From Capitulum mitella (Eukaryota; Arthropoda; Thecostraca; Pollicipedomorpha; Pollicipedidae), in NCBI GenBank assembly GCA_030062745.1, contig CP099840.1:37637101-37701100 (forward strand): a stretch of 64,000 bases of DNA. The letters run 5' to 3'. Position numbers and translations under genes: made by a program. Positions 37,901-50,399 of this stretch are shown here, one piece after another. How positions within the stretch are numbered: the first letter of the stretch is position 1; each line of letters begins with the position of its first letter. Under the pieces are notes generated by a model. It was not told where the DNA came from and ran no database searches. It worked only from the letters and a program-made list of their open reading frames with translations.

Positions 37901-38995
37901 GAGAGGGACATAAGTAGACTGAAAAATAAAATCATTCAGGCCTTACTGGCTCAACATATGCAAATATGAACTTAAGACCCGCAGTACCATTATCCAGTAA
38001 TCCCTATGCATAGGTGATTCTACCGTGGCTACAGGGCATACATGTACCAACCCTCCCCCACTTTTCAGAGCAGTGGGCGACACTTGCACCCCTATACGTC
38101 TAGCGCTCTTGTCCGTTCGCTTATCCCTTGACTTAACGAAATACGTTTAGTTTTCATTTATTCTACAATGTGAAATAAAGTACCATAAATCCAGGGCGAA
38201 AATTAGGGTTTGTGGTTAGAAGTCCGGATCTACGATTAGATAACACCCACCAAAAAAGGCGTAGCCGCGCCCACGTGCCTACGCAACTGATGCTGACCAC
38301 ATGAACATTGTATTACCGCCAGGATCTTATTCTTCATAAGTTATTACATTTTCCGCGAGGATCAAAACCTCGGACCTCAGTCATTCATGTCCCAAAGCTG
38401 ACGGCCACAGCTGGCATTCGAATAGCAAGCCAAAGTCAATATGCCGCAGTCAGTAAACAAGAACAGGTCTGAATCAGTTTTCGTATTCATAGGATGCAGA
38501 TGATCCACCTTTCTCCATTGTAGGTCTTTGATCATAGTCGGTTCCTATTTTTCTTGACATTTACGAAGAACTGAAAGCAAGGTCACGCTCTACGTCGTTG
38601 TTTTGTATTCAAAGGAAAGACAAGGTTGAAATCGTACAAGATGCTCCCGCTCCAATTCGGTTTCAACCGACTTCAGGGAGGCAATGGGTTTGCACGAATA
38701 ATTAATTTCATTTGGGGCGTTGCAGTTCCGAAGAACTGCGTCATGCTGACGCGGTACGGCTGGCGCCAAGAGCTTTCTATTCTCGTCCATGTCATTACAG
38801 AGCATCGATTGAATGGGATTTTTCTGCCCCATTACCAATTTATGATGATACATTACGACCGCTTCAAATCCATACCGCTGCCTATGGTACCTTACTTGCA
38901 TTCAGTGCGACGTATTTCACTGTGTAATCGACGTTTTCGAACTGAATACGCCCCGGCTTACCGAACGGAAATTTCTGCCTGCTCTTCGCGCGAGT
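37901..38995. other. Gene-free stretch
   Basis: AT-leaning. It holds a tRNA-like segment near 38,350-38,430. The 138-codon frame at 38,626-39,042 and the 103-codon frame on the opposite strand overlap and neither shows a recognisable domain. Confidence 0.5.
38347..38425 (-). other. tRNA-like segment, possible SINE head or tRNA relic
   Basis: On the minus strand a perfect five-pair stem with a seven-base loop (cgagg-ttttgat-cctcg) sits where a T-arm would be. A perfect four-pair D-like stem (gctg ... cagc) lies 35-40 bases upstream. B-box-like ggttttgatcc departs from consensus at three positions, and no clear anticodon stem or acceptor stem forms. This fits a decayed tRNA-derived SINE head, but chance is not excluded. 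Confidence 0.25.
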
Positions 38996-38999
38996 TCGA

Positions 39000-39560
39000 C
39001 GCTCGTCTGGCCGGAGAAGTAGACCTGACGTCTGACCGCTGACCGGAGAAGTAGATTTGGTGTCGAACGCGATGATCTCAAGCGACGGCCCGAGCCCGTC
39101 AATCGAAATCGCCGCGCCGCCGATCCATCGCGGGCGCCGAGTCGGCTGAGCCGCGCCGCGCTGGCAGCGGCGGCGCTTGGAGCCGCTCCAGCCGTGTGGG
39201 CCGGTGATAAAGACCCGGGCGGCGCTCCAGTCAAACGGCAAAACATCCCGCCTCGCTGCGCCGTTTGCCGCCGGCGTTTTTGCGTTTTCTGCTCTCCGGG
39301 CGGCGATCGATTCGGGCCCGGGCGATTTCGGTGAATGACGATGTCGCAACTCACGTCGGTTTCGCCACGCCGCCGTTCGCGGTCGGTTTGCGAGCGGCCG
39401 CGACGGTCGGTCGTGACGTTCGCGAGCGCCGGGGCCACTCGCCGACCGGATAAAGCCGTGACCGCCTGGGCGGTGGCCTCCGGCGCCGCAGAGGTCGCGT
39501 CTCGGCTGACCTCTGTCTGTCGCGGTGACCTCTAGCCGCCTCCGGCGCAGGCCGACGCCA
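39000..39560. other. GC-rich, CpG-dense block
   Basis: About 560 bp of CpG-dense sequence. Long Arg/Ala/Pro-rich frames on both strands reflect base composition. Confidence 0.5.
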
Positions 39561-42255
39561 AATGCCAAGAAGCCGGTCCGTGAGTTTCGGTGTAATGAGG
39601 GCAGGCGGCATTAGTGGGACGGCAATGAATTGAAGGCGCTTTGTCAACTCCAGGTGGTGCTTCTTGATATTGCACAGGGATGGGAAAGAGGCGAGACGCA
39701 GCAACACTGGAGGAAAGAAAAGAGAAAGCAGTCGTTACGGAAGAGAAAAAACATTTGCGAAAAACGTCTCGCTATGGACTGATGTTCTCACGTTCGTCAG
39801 TAGGAAGCTGGTTAGTAGTAGAAGGTGCTTTCGGTGCGTCTGAAGGCCACAGGAATCTGCCTCGCTTTGGCTCTCGCGTCGCGGGTGTTTTTTTTTTTGC
39901 GACTGGGTGGCGCTCGGCACTAAGCCAAGGTTTAAGGCGAGCTTCCCGTCTTGTCGTTTGTCATAGAGCTCCTGGCGTCTTCTCGAGGCTGTCAGACAAT
40001 AATGCGCGCAATCGTCCCGTGGGATTGGCCAACGAGTGACGGAACGTGGGATAGTTGTTCGCAGAAAGTAGAATCAAGAAATGTTTCCTTGGCCGTATGA
40101 CATGGCTGCGAACCTGCAGGAACCCGCGATTATTTTGTACCCTCTTTCCGCCAGGTCACCACAGTTCACTACATGTTTTGTTTAAAGTTAGTGTCGCTTC
40201 CTTGGAGTAATTCCTTGCGAAATAGGAACGCTACTACAACTGGATCTCGTTTCCTTTAACACCAATGGGATTAAAAGATTGGCCTGTTTGTCTTTTGTTC
40301 TGATGTTCTGTTTTTCCCACTCCAAAATGTCAACATACTCTCGGAGAATCCGGGCAACAAGCAACCAGCCAACCCACCCTTTCAGTATTAGAAGTTCTCT
40401 CCATGCCTTAACCGCAGTGGCTGCAAGTAGGATTAGTTGTACAAACTGATTCTAGAAACATGAATCCTGGAAGTTGTAAATCCCGCTTATGAATGCTCCT
40501 ACCTTATGTGCCGAATGAAGGCGGTGTTCAGGTCAGCATAACTACATTTTAATCAACATAATTAAAACACACTAATAGTGTAATTATAACTTTCCAATGA
40601 ACGTAATCAAAACGTAATAAAACATAATTTACCCTGCAAAGATGGAGAGGTGTGGCGGTGCATTTCAATGCAATTATTTCCGCAAAAACATGTATGGTCG
40701 CTGTTACAAACAAATGAAACACTGGGTGTCATGGCCACCTAAACTTCGGCTCACAAGCATTTACATCGCATCATGAAGGTGCAAATATCCGCAAACCATT
40801 CTTTGGTGTCATTTACCACGTTCCGCATATCCAAATGCTTTGCTTGCCGTCATTCCGCAGAGCCTGTCCTCATGGCTGCATGGCCGTCCTACAGATCGTA
40901 GGACCAGAGCCTTGTTAGCGACAGTTTTTCCGCAGAGCCTCCGTTAAATCGTCCCGAGTCGGTAGTGCCCCCGCCCTACCCCCTGCAGACTGCCCTCGTC
41001 CTCTCTGCAGCCGGCTCTGTCGTGGTGACCGCCCGCAGCTGTTGTATGCCTCGGCTGTGTCGACGCTCCAACAGTCAGCGGCTTCCGCCTTCCCTGGGCG
41101 GAACGGTGAGCCGTAAGCCGCGGGTGACTGGCAGAGTGGCGACACAGAGGTGACACAGCAGAACGACGGCAGGCAGACTCCAGTCGTGCGGCTGGCGGAC
41201 TGCAGCCGCGCACAGGGCATCTCAATGGGCTCACATGGCAAGTCGCGATACACAGGATGAGATGGTCCCTTGGAGGTGTAACATCGAATGGGCTTGTTTC
41301 CACCGTTTTCTCTCTTCGCTCGAGACATAGTCAAAGGAGCATCTACCCGTGACCTGTATGAGTGTTTAATGGTCCTTTTTGACAGAAGAAATCGCGTCTG
41401 GATGTGGACTCTGGGCGCCTGTCGTTGTATTGATGATACTCTCAGACTGACCATGAGCCGGAGAAACGAGGCCAGACGTAAGAAAAGGGAACGCTGCTGG
41501 CCTGACCTAGTTGGCTGTCCCGGCTTCTTGATTTGCTAGTTTGAACGAGAGCGGTTCGTGTCTTCAGTTTTTCCCTTGAGGTTTTTCAGACTCCTGTTTC
41601 GTTATAGCTATTTTGCTTCTTCCATTTATGACAACTCCCGGTCCAAGATCCACAATCCCAGAATCGTGTCAGCACTACCAGTTGGTTCCTTTTACATTGA
41701 CGTAGAATTTTCCCATGATTACCAAGGTACTAACTGCGATTTTCCGTTCCCATACACCGAGTCTTTCTGTCTCCGTCAACACATGACTACAGAGCTTGCG
41801 GCGGACACGGTTCCATCCCCCTCGCATCGGTTCCTGCAGCACCTCCAGCTAATCGGAGCAGTGCGGTTATTGTTCACAAGACCATTTAAGTGCTCGGGTC
41901 GTAAGTGCGCATAAAACATCGTTCAGGAACCATATGAGGTGTTTAACGACACGCCTGAGCGCCCATGCACCAGCGCTAACGGCCCAGGCATGCCCTGAAT
42001 ACCTCGTTTCGTTCAACGAGCCCGCCGGTCGATGACTTCGCATGGAGAGAGCGCTCTGCACGAAATTGGGTGCTCGCGCCGAAGACTTCGTTTCCTCTTG
42101 CCTTCGGCGTACCTGATTCCCATTTTCTTCATCATATGGGACAAAATCCAAGAATGGTCTCCCACAGCATGCTTTTGCAATATGGGCACCAGAGGTTAAC
42201 CCAAAGGGGTCAGTACAAGTCAGTGAACCCTTCATAACCCTGCCAAACTGCGCCA
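39561..42255. other. Gene-free stretch
   Basis: Mostly mixed to AT-leaning, with a T11 run near 39,889 and AT-rich sequence at about 40,540-40,635. A GC-leaning patch lies at 40,960-41,220. No coding frame or element is recognised. Confidence 0.5.
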
Positions 42256-42635
42256 AACTTCGGCTCCGATGGGGTTTGCTTCAATCCGCATCCGGCAGCC
42301 GACTGCCGACGAAACGCCACGCGGTCAAACTTCCTCACCAAACGTCCGAAAGACCAGATCCCTGTCTGCCGCGACCCCGGCGGCCTCACGCCGTCCACGT
42401 CGTCGCCGGTCCCACTCTGCGCCCGCTCGGCGCCCTGACCGCCGGCCATCTCGCCCGAGGGCGTGACCCGGGTGGGGCGGACGCTGAAAACACCTCGGGG
42501 CGGCCGGGCAGGCGCGATCAATACGGAGCCGCGCCGCGGCGCCGCGGAATACTGATGGCCTCGGCAGGCTCCCGGCAGCCGGCCGCCGCCGGCGCGAAAA
42601 TGACCCGGGGCTGCGGTCGGACTCATTCTGCTGAG
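42256..42635. other. GC-rich block
   Basis: CpG-dense block leading into the 27-bp minisatellite. Nothing coding is supported. Confidence 0.5.
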
Positions 42636-42955
42636 GACCCGGGGTCAGACTGCCTGTGCTGGGACCCGGGGTCAGACTGCCTGTGCTGGGGCCCGGGGTC
42701 AGACTGCCTCTGCTGAGGACCCGGGGTCAGACTGCCTGTGTTGGCGCCCGGGTTCAGACTGCCTGTGCGTGCCGCCCAGTGGTCGGACTATCCGGGGGTC
42801 AGACTGCCTGTGCGGATCACTCAGGGGTAGACTGCCTGCGCTGGACACACAGGGGCTGGACTGACTGTGCTCGGGACGTGGGACCTGGGACCACAATCAG
42901 ACTGATTGTGCTGAGCTAGGTCAGACTGGTTGCGCTGGGAGGCCGGGGGTCAGCC
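42636..42955. repeat. 27-bp minisatellite, about eleven units
   Basis: The first units (42,636, 42,663, 42,690, 42,717) are nearly identical 27-mers reading like gacccggggtcagactgcct. Units then diverge progressively to about 42,955 while keeping cagactg. The gradient suggests recent expansion at the left end. The 27-bp period is a multiple of three, so the plus strand shows a nine-residue Cys-Leu-Cys-Trp repeat, an artefact. Confidence 0.9.
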
Positions 42956-42959
42956 TGAC

Positions 42960-44010
42960 CGCTGGGGACCCGCGGGCCAAACGCTCCTGCTGCGTTCTGG
43001 AACTCGAACCCCGTGCCTGCCACACACCGGACTCTGTTGTCCGGCTCGTTATTCACCAGACCACGGCGGCAACAAGTGTAGCAGGTGAAGTGCATCGCCC
43101 AAGAAATTCTGCCACGCCGCAAAAGGTGTGACACGCTTCCCCAATCTCCCTCAGCGGCGGTGCCCACGGCTTCCAGCTAATAACGTTTGCCAATATGTGA
43201 TTCCGTTAAATCCCAGTAGTCTATTCCCCGGCTAATATCCGGCACCTGAGGATAATTATTTCAGCGGAAGCCCTCCTGGTCCGACCCCAATCTCTGTTCT
43301 CTCCCTCCCTCTCCATTGATGGCAGTAATCCATAAGCCGGCCTCCGGCGCAGCGCCCGCGTCGCCGCAGCCCCGATAACCACGCCCGGAGCCTCCCGTCT
43401 CCGGCGGGGCGGGCACCGGAGGCCGGCTGTCGGTCGCCGGTTCCGCGTCCGTCCGACCGATGAGGAGTGACAGCCGGCGTCCGACGCGTAATGAGGCCCG
43501 ACCGTGCCCCGGCGACGACGGACGGGATCGGGCTGCGTCCTGGACGATGGAGGGCGTGTTCTTCTTCCACTGCCGTCCGTTTGACGGCGTGGAAGGCCTC
43601 ACGGCCGGGGAGGTCCGACAGCATGCCTGCCGCACCGAACAGATCTCTGCTGACATTCTGCCGCCCCGGCACACAGCGTCGCAGAAAAATCGCCGATAAA
43701 TTGCAAGTTGGTCCGCTCAGAACGCAGGCTGCAGCCTTCGCCACGGAGGGCCTGACAGCAGCTGGCAGAAGATGCCGCTGTTCACAGTCTGCCTCTTCGG
43801 AATGCTCCATCGGCGCTCGGTTCACCGTGCGGCAAGAACGCTGTTCAGCTGATTCATTGAGCGGCCTTTAACTGTGATTTAGTTAAAAGCACAACAAATA
43901 ATGTCCGTATGTGTTCGGTGTTGTTAAACATTAACTTCAAATCCTGTTAATCTGTTAATGTTTTCCTAGGTAGATAGTTTGCATGCCTCCTGACCAACAC
44001 GTCCGCAAAC
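42960..44010. other. Mixed stretch with a GC-rich block
   Basis: A CpG-dense block occupies about 43,330-43,700. Overlapping long frames on both strands (43,256-43,825 minus, 43,467-43,871 plus) look like composition artefacts. No element recognised. Confidence 0.45.
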
Positions 44011-44175
44011 ATACGGGGCGTAAACATAAAGAATTAAATGAATAATATACACAATTATAGGTATATAATAATGCAGTGTATAGAATGATAACATAATATA
44101 AATAATTCAAACAAATAAAAATAAAAAATATAAAAGACATGGACATGAATATAAACATGACCTGCAAATAATGAA
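44011..44175. repeat. AT-rich low-complexity tract
   Basis: About 160 nt of A- and T-rich words (aataatata, ataaataa) without a fixed period. Confidence 0.7.
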
Positions 44176-44429
44176 TATGATGTTACATTTACTCCTTACT
44201 TGTTGCCAACAGAGCTTTGTGAATAGTTTCGGTCAACAGCCAAGCTCAGTTCGCTCGTTTACACAGCCGCAGCCCTGCGTACCACCTCTCCTACCACCTA
44301 CGCCTAGAGCGACTATTTCTCCTCACCCCAGAGCTTTACTAGTCAAAGCGCCACTATCCATTTTTCCACAGGCCATCGCTCCATCACCCCCTACCCCCCC
44401 CCCCCATTCCTCCAACAGCGTCCAGCGCC

Positions 44430-44725
44430 CAGCCGTCCCGCGCCGGCCCAGCCTTTGTGTCGCCGGCGCGAGAGGTTTCGAGAAAGTGACGGCCCATAAA
44501 CCGGATTGAGCCGACTATAACAATGGCTAATTGTGCGGCGGTCGCGGCGCGGCCGCCGGCGCCGCCGCCGCGCACCATCAGGCCCGGCGATAGCGATCAG
44601 GGCCGGCGCTGGTCCGGACACGCGAACCGGCCCGTCCAGGGCCCGGCCCGACAGCCGCTGGCGGTGGGCGGCGGTCGGCGGTTGGGTGCCCGCCGCGACC
44701 TCCACCGCATCCATGTCGTTTAAGG
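44430..44725. other. GC-rich, CpG-dense block
   Basis: About 300 bp of CpG-dense sequence following a C12 run near 44,393. Confidence 0.5.
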
Positions 44726-44999
44726 TTGTGAATGGTGCAGCAGGGCATTTGCACGCGCGCAGCTTGCCTGTTTGTAATGCAGTTAATTGAATGACTGCGA
44801 CGTGTTATTGATGGAAGACGGCAATGAAAGATGAAACCATAAAAAACCTGAAGTAGGAAAACCCGTTTTTCATTCTTAGACAGCGGTCAGACACGGTGCG
44901 CGGAGGCTTTCGTATTCAGCGACAAGTTTCCTTTGTATCGACATATGTTTGGGCTGGGCTCGCATGCCGCGCCGTCAGTAGCCGCTACAGCATTTCCAA

Positions 45000-45420
45000 C
45001 TGAAAGCCCGTGACTTCGAGCCCCTCCCATAACACACGACTGGCGCCTCCGCGGCCGACACGAAGCCAACTTCTGGCTGCCGGAAGCCGGCATGGCCGAC
45101 CGGTCCGACCGCACGCTACGCGGTCCCGCGTCTGCACGACTCTCCCCGCCGCTCTCCTGCTCGGGCCCGCCGGCGCGTCCCGCCGCTGGGCCGTGCTGGC
45201 TCCGTCCCGCCGCTGGGCCGTGCTGGCTTCGTCCCGCCGCTGGCCGTGCTGGCTCCGTCCCGCCGCTGGGCCGTGCTGGCTCCGTCCCGCCGCTGGCCGT
45301 GCTGACTCCGTCCCGGCAGCTGGGCCAGCCGACCGCGACCTTCCGCCTCAGTCTGACCCTGCGGATAGAACTGACCTCGTCCAGTAGGGCCAGGGGCCGA
45401 TCCAAGGGGAAAGAAAGGTG
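45000..45420. other. GC-rich block carrying a minisatellite
   Basis: CpG-dense sequence around the 26/27-bp array at 45,176-45,320. A word caggggccgatcc at 45,391 resembles a hAT tip, but no partner was found. Confidence 0.5.
45176..45320. repeat. 26/27-bp minisatellite, about five units
   Basis: Units reading like cgtcccgccgctgggccgtg plus ctggctc repeat five times; units alternate between 27 bp and 26 bp according to whether three or two G residues occur in ctggg(c). Units are highly similar, so the array is relatively young. Trp/Leu/Arg-rich frames across it are artefacts. Confidence 0.9.
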
Positions 45421-48000
45421 ATCCCGTCTGCCAAATAGTCGAAGATCAAAATAAGGTTTAAAATTACGGACCGTAGAACAAGTATTATTCAGCATATTTT
45501 CGTCATTCTAGTCATACAAATAGGATTTTTCACAGGATACTACCATTCAGTCCCTAAAGCGATTTCAAACCTTTATCCTTTCAGATCAGCCGGCTGTATC
45601 CACCTCTGGGCAGGGCGGCTCTCGGACCATTTCTAGACTATTTCCCCACTATTCCGCCAGCGGCGACAAGACCGGGAAGCCTCCAGGGGCGCCCCCGACC
45701 AGACAGCTCCCGCCTACGCGCGGCGGGGACGCGATATGACTGCACGGCCTGCTGTCCGAGCTGAAGCTGCGGGCGGCCGACCCGGTATTGAATATGGCTC
45801 TCCTCGGCCTGGCGGAGGCCGTCGTAGCGCGTGCCGGCGCTCGGTCCAGAGCGCGGCGCCCGGCCGTCTCCGAGGCCGCCGCTCTCTTCGACGCGCAGAA
45901 GTTACCGGGGAGAAGTTCCCAATCGGCACGGTGCCGCCCGCTGCCCGTGATTTAGTGTCCCACGAACCATCGACGCCGCACGTCGCGAGCCGAACTACTT
46001 CGCTTCGTCGTCCAAGTGCTGCGGAGACTTGGACGACAGCGCTCCTCGAGCTGCGCCGGAAACTCTCCGTTTTTAAGAGGGCTGCTAAAGTGGTTCTGAT
46101 GGCTGGCCAGATGTGCGAGTGACAGGTGGAAGGAGAACAGAAGACAAATCCGTACTGTTTGAGCATCTTGCCGCAAACAATGCGAACATGCTTGGCCCGC
46201 CGTTTTTATTAAAGCTGTTATGAGCCCTATTCATTGTCCGGGCTTTCATTGCACGACATCATCGCTGCCATCAGGCTCCATTTCGGCAGCCGGCAGGCGG
46301 GTGGAGCGTGTTGTGCAATGCAACAGCGCGAACCGTTACAACAACACCTGGAAAACCAGCAGACGCAGATCACACTGCGTCTTACGAGGTCGGGTGCGCC
46401 AGCGCGGCCGTCCTGCTGCGCTGGTGGACGGACGTCAGGTCAACACCGCCACGACGCCGGCGCTGGGCCGGTACCGCGCCATCTGCAGGGCAGGGTGGCC
46501 GCAGCCGGTGGAGTCCGTCGGAACTAATTGCAGTGGACGGCGTAAGGCAAGACAGGCGAAATTAAGAAACTTGCGCACCAGAGTGGGTAATCGGGAATAA
46601 GCTACTTGATACACATATGGAAGCTAGTCATGACATATTTCAAAAGTTCGACCCATGGTAGTGGCTAGAGGGCCCACTCTATGGCCAGCCGAGAAACTCC
46701 GAGAAGCTCCACCTCCAGAAGTTCAAGATGGTTATCCAAACGAGAAGGAAGCATTACTCGTCGATCGGTCGTTTGAAATGTTCGACCGCGATGCTAGCAG
46801 CACCGCATCGCGCAAGAGTTCCTTGACGCCGTAAGTCAGTTTGCCACTAGACAAACGGCTGTGCAGAAGACTCCGGAGATCGGCAGTGGGCCACCGGACC
46901 CAGCCTGCGACAGCCGGCTGACGTGTGGGCTCTGCGCCAGGCTGCCACGTGGACCCCCGCCGCGGCCGTGACGTGCACACTGCGCAGGCGCGCCTCGCGC
47001 CGCTGCCGAGATGCCACGACTCGCGCGAGCCAGTTTTACGCGGCAGGGGCAGCCATGACGTCTTCGCAGACGCTGTGAGGAGGACTTCTTGCCCAATGTT
47101 ATATTACTTTTTGTTGTTTTGTAGTATTTGGTCAAAATTTGTACCCGGTTTACTTTCCACCACGAAGCCCTCTATTCAGGTGACTGACTATCTGCCTGTC
47201 TTCTAGTTCCGAACTCAGATTATGCGGTACGTGATTCCTGTTCTTCTGTGGCGCGATTTAACGAGTCTTAGTTGAAAGTTTTTTTCTTCATTAATTCGCG
47301 TCACGTCTGATTATGTTTTATGTTCGCAGTATGCATTGAAATGGGAAAAACGCGGCGTTCAAAATAAGATCAGTTGGTTCACATTTTTGCACAACCCGAT
47401 AGTAGCATCACAGAAAGGGAGGTACATCACTTCCGTAGCCGATCGCCAAAGCGCGGTGAAACATAAAGATGCCAGTCCAGTTCATCATCAGCCTAACGCC
47501 CGGCAGGCCCTGGCTTGGCGTCTAGCACTTCGCTCTTACAGGCCGTTACTTCGAGGAAAAGATCATCCATGTTACGTGAATCAACCTGGATTACGTACCA
47601 GCTGCACGTCGCCGCCCGACGCCTCGTCTGGCGGCATGCATGCCAGCGTCAGGCGCGCTGGCTCTGTGCAGTGTTCAGGCCCAGGATAACCGGATCCGGC
47701 TGAACCAGCCGCTGCAGGACCGCGGCGAGTCACCGTAATCTCCCGATCCCGCCACGGCTGGCAACGGAAAAATCTCAACAGCGAACCGGCCAGATAGGCA
47801 TCTGCTCACCAGCCGGCGACACGTGCCTGGGAGGGCGATAGGATCTTTCCCTTCCGAGCGCTGCAGCATTCTGCTCAATGGCCGTTCAGCATTGCCCTAC
47901 TGAGTCCCATCGGTCGATAGCAATTTGACGCGAACTAATGCATTCCGGATATCGCGAATGGAATTAATTCGAATCTACGGGATCATCAAAGGCGGACAAA
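45421..48000. other. Gene-free stretch
   Basis: Mixed sequence with a GC-rich block at about 45,680-45,960. Frames at 46,220-46,600 and 47,336-47,689 have no domain that I recognise. Confidence 0.45.
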
Positions 48001-48725
48001 TGGCCGCCCCATCCAGTTTAAATCGCGGCGCCGGCAGCAGGCGACTCCGGGCAGACGGGGAGAAACGCGCCGGGCCGGGCCGGGCCGGGCGGCGGCCGCG
48101 GCGGGCGCCAGGTGGGCGACCCCGCGGGGCGCCGTCTCCGTTCCGCCCGGCGCCGCGCCGCCGAATGAAAAACGTCCGCCGACGACCATTAGCTGCGGCT
48201 ATTTGATCCGCGCTCCATTGAGCCTCTCCTCATTCAATTTGCTGTCGGGTCCCGCCGGGCCGCGGCTAAATTTGGCCGCGGTCATTTGTAGCCAAAGTTG
48301 CGCGTTCGGAGGGATTAGGTTTCGGCTCGCCGATGAGTTACGGAGTCATGACTATGTAACGGGGATAACTTCTCCGCTAACTTTCCGCCGCGTTCGCTCC
48401 GCTCGTCCGGGAATACTTGTCCACGAGCCGCCGCTTCTGGGCGATCGCCACCGGATTTTGCGGCGGTGCGTGGCGCAACCTCCTCCACCGCGTCAGCTGG
48501 CGCCGCCGGCCGCGCCGGCCGACAGGGGTCAGACGGGGTCAACGCGGCGTGGCGGCGCCCTCTGTCGGCGGCCTTTGAGCGGCGGTCGCGTGCCGCCCGG
48601 CCGTCCTGCTGCGGCCGCCTCGTACATCGCCTGCAGTGCCGCCGGCCACATGCCCCCCTGGCGTGGAGCCGGCGGCAGCGAGCGCCCGGTGGGCTGCGGA
48701 GGTCATAACGCCTCACGGATCGTGC
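48000..48725. other. GC-rich, CpG-dense blocks
   Basis: CpG-dense block 48,000-48,270 with a (GGGCC)n run near 48,069-48,090, then 48,380-48,720. An attagctgcggc word sits near 48,188. No gene supported. Confidence 0.5.
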
Positions 48726-49172
48726 ACGATCTATCTGCACCTCACCTCACGATCTGTTTGAACCATTGCTGCCGCTGCTGGAACGATTTTGAACCTGCGG
48801 CTACTATTAATTCCGATTTATGAGCAACACGGTTCACATTTCAATGGACATTGGTACTTATTTGAAACATATCAGTGCTTTGGTTAAAATCATTCCACGG
48901 TGCCGTACCGTGAACATGAACCACTGCCAAAGTTTTTGTTCTTTATTTTCATGCCCCATCTACGGCTCCGAATCAGCTTCCAGAGCCTTTTGAACATGTG
49001 GCAACAATATAAAGGCAAAACGTGATGTACACTTTTACCAGGAATAAGACAGCTACCATGGCCAAAAACCAATGTAGTGACTGTGGAACGACCATTCATT
49101 CTTTCTCAAAACTCCTAAGGGGTCTCATACGTATCTCCGAGTGCTCAGTTGACCTGTCTCGTGTGCAGCCTC

Positions 49173-49290
49173 GGATGCCCGGCTGATCAACCCTGGACGC
49201 CCAGCCGATTGACCCAGGCTGCCCAGCTGACCACCCCCGGATGTCCATCTGACCGGCTCCCTGTGCCCGGCTAATGGTGCCCGGCTGACC
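49173..49290. repeat. 22-bp minisatellite, five to six units
   Basis: Four consecutive 22-bp units beginning ggatgcccggctgatc (49,173, 49,195, 49,217, 49,239) are followed by shorter variants with tgcccggct. Degenerate; located at the edge of a GC-rich block. Confidence 0.8.
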
Positions 49291-49857
49291 AGGCGGCGCC
49301 CAGCGGCGCTGATCCGCCGCCCAGCGGCGGGCGGCGGGCGGACGCGGCGGCGCGGCTCCCACGTGCCCGGAAGTATGGATCGGCGGTGGGAAATTGGATC
49401 GAGTTTATTGACAACTGACCGCGGGCACGCCACGCGCCGCGGTCCGCACGGGCGGTGGGCACGCGCCTGGCGGCCGCCGGACCGGACACGTGACGAGGGC
49501 CAGCCAGGCCTGCGCTGGCCGCGGGACCGGACGCGGAGGTCACGCGCAGTCAGCGCAGACGCCGAGCCGGCCGCTACCGAGGCGCGCGGCTCGCCGGCCG
49601 TGCCGGTCGGAACAGACCGAGACCGGCGCTCGGCGCACTGCGGCCGGTCCGCGGATTACGCCGGCACCCGCAGATCGGCGGATTTTACGAGCGGATTAGC
49701 GGCCCGTAATTTTGCAGCTTGTCTTGCGACGCCGGATCCGAAGCACGCAAAAACGCCGGCTCGGCGTACGGTATCAGATCGCCGTCAGCTTACGGTGCGG
49801 GCACATATGTTCCTCCTCAGCGGGCAGATCAGTCTGACAACGGACACCGGCCGTAGG
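49291..49857. other. GC-rich, CpG-dense block
   Basis: CpG-dense from about 49,291 to 49,790, followed by a GA tract. The 296-codon frame from 49,363 runs through both and is a compositional artefact. Confidence 0.5.
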
Positions 49858-50044
49858 ACCGAGGAGAGAGAGAGACAGAGCGAGAGAGGGGGAGAGAGAG
49901 AAAGAGAGAGCAAGGAGGAAATAATGAAAGGGAGAGAGGGAGAGAGAAAAGACGAAAAAATGAAAGGGAGAGGGAGAGAGGAAGGAAGAGGAAAGGAAAG
50001 AGAAGGCGAGAGAGAGGGAGAGAGGGGGAGAGAGAGGGAAGTAA
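49858..50044. repeat. GA-rich (purine) tract
   Basis: About 185 nt of gagaga, ggaaag and gagggaga words between two CpG-dense blocks. The 296- and 313-codon frames on opposite strands both cross it, which argues against either being real. Confidence 0.85.
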
Positions 50045-50115
50045 ACGGGTGGCCGTTCCGTCTGTTTACGCCGCCGGCCCGCCGTCGTCGCGTCCTGGCC
50101 CGCCGGAGCTCGTCG

Positions 50116-50158
50116 CGTCCCGTCCCGTCCCGTCCCGTCCCGTCCCGTCCCGTCCCGG
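50116..50158. repeat. (CCCGT)n pentanucleotide repeat
   Basis: About eight uninterrupted cccgt units within a GC-rich block spanning 50,060-50,400. Confidence 0.95.
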
Positions 50159-50399
50159 CTCCGGCGCGGACAGCTCGGGCTCGGCCGGCCGGAGCGCCGC
50201 GATCGATTGCTCCCGCCGGCCCGGCGGCGCCGCCGGCGCTCATTAACGAGTAATTGTTTCTGCCGAGTTTCAATGGAGAATCGCGCGCGCCCCGGGGGAG
50301 CCGAGCGGCGTCGTAAATTCGGCCGCGTCGGCCTGCGCCGGCCGCCGCGCTGAAAAATGGGCCGCCGTAAATACGCCAGCTGACTGGAGTCTGGCCGGC

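Noticed and set aside
37990-38090. cagggcatac ... gcacccctata as a pair of transposon tips
   Set aside because: The tips match poorly and the flanking 8-mers do not match.
38626-39042. 138-codon plus-strand frame in mixed sequence
   Set aside because: A 103-codon frame lies opposite it, no domain or signal was recognised, and it ends in a GC-rich block without splice context.
42985-43030. tRNA-like word ctcgaaccccg
   Set aside because: No D-arm, anticodon arm or acceptor pairing could be drawn around it.
45385-45420. caggggccgatcc as a hAT terminus
   Set aside because: No partner tip or target duplication could be found, and the word is plausible by chance in GC-rich DNA.
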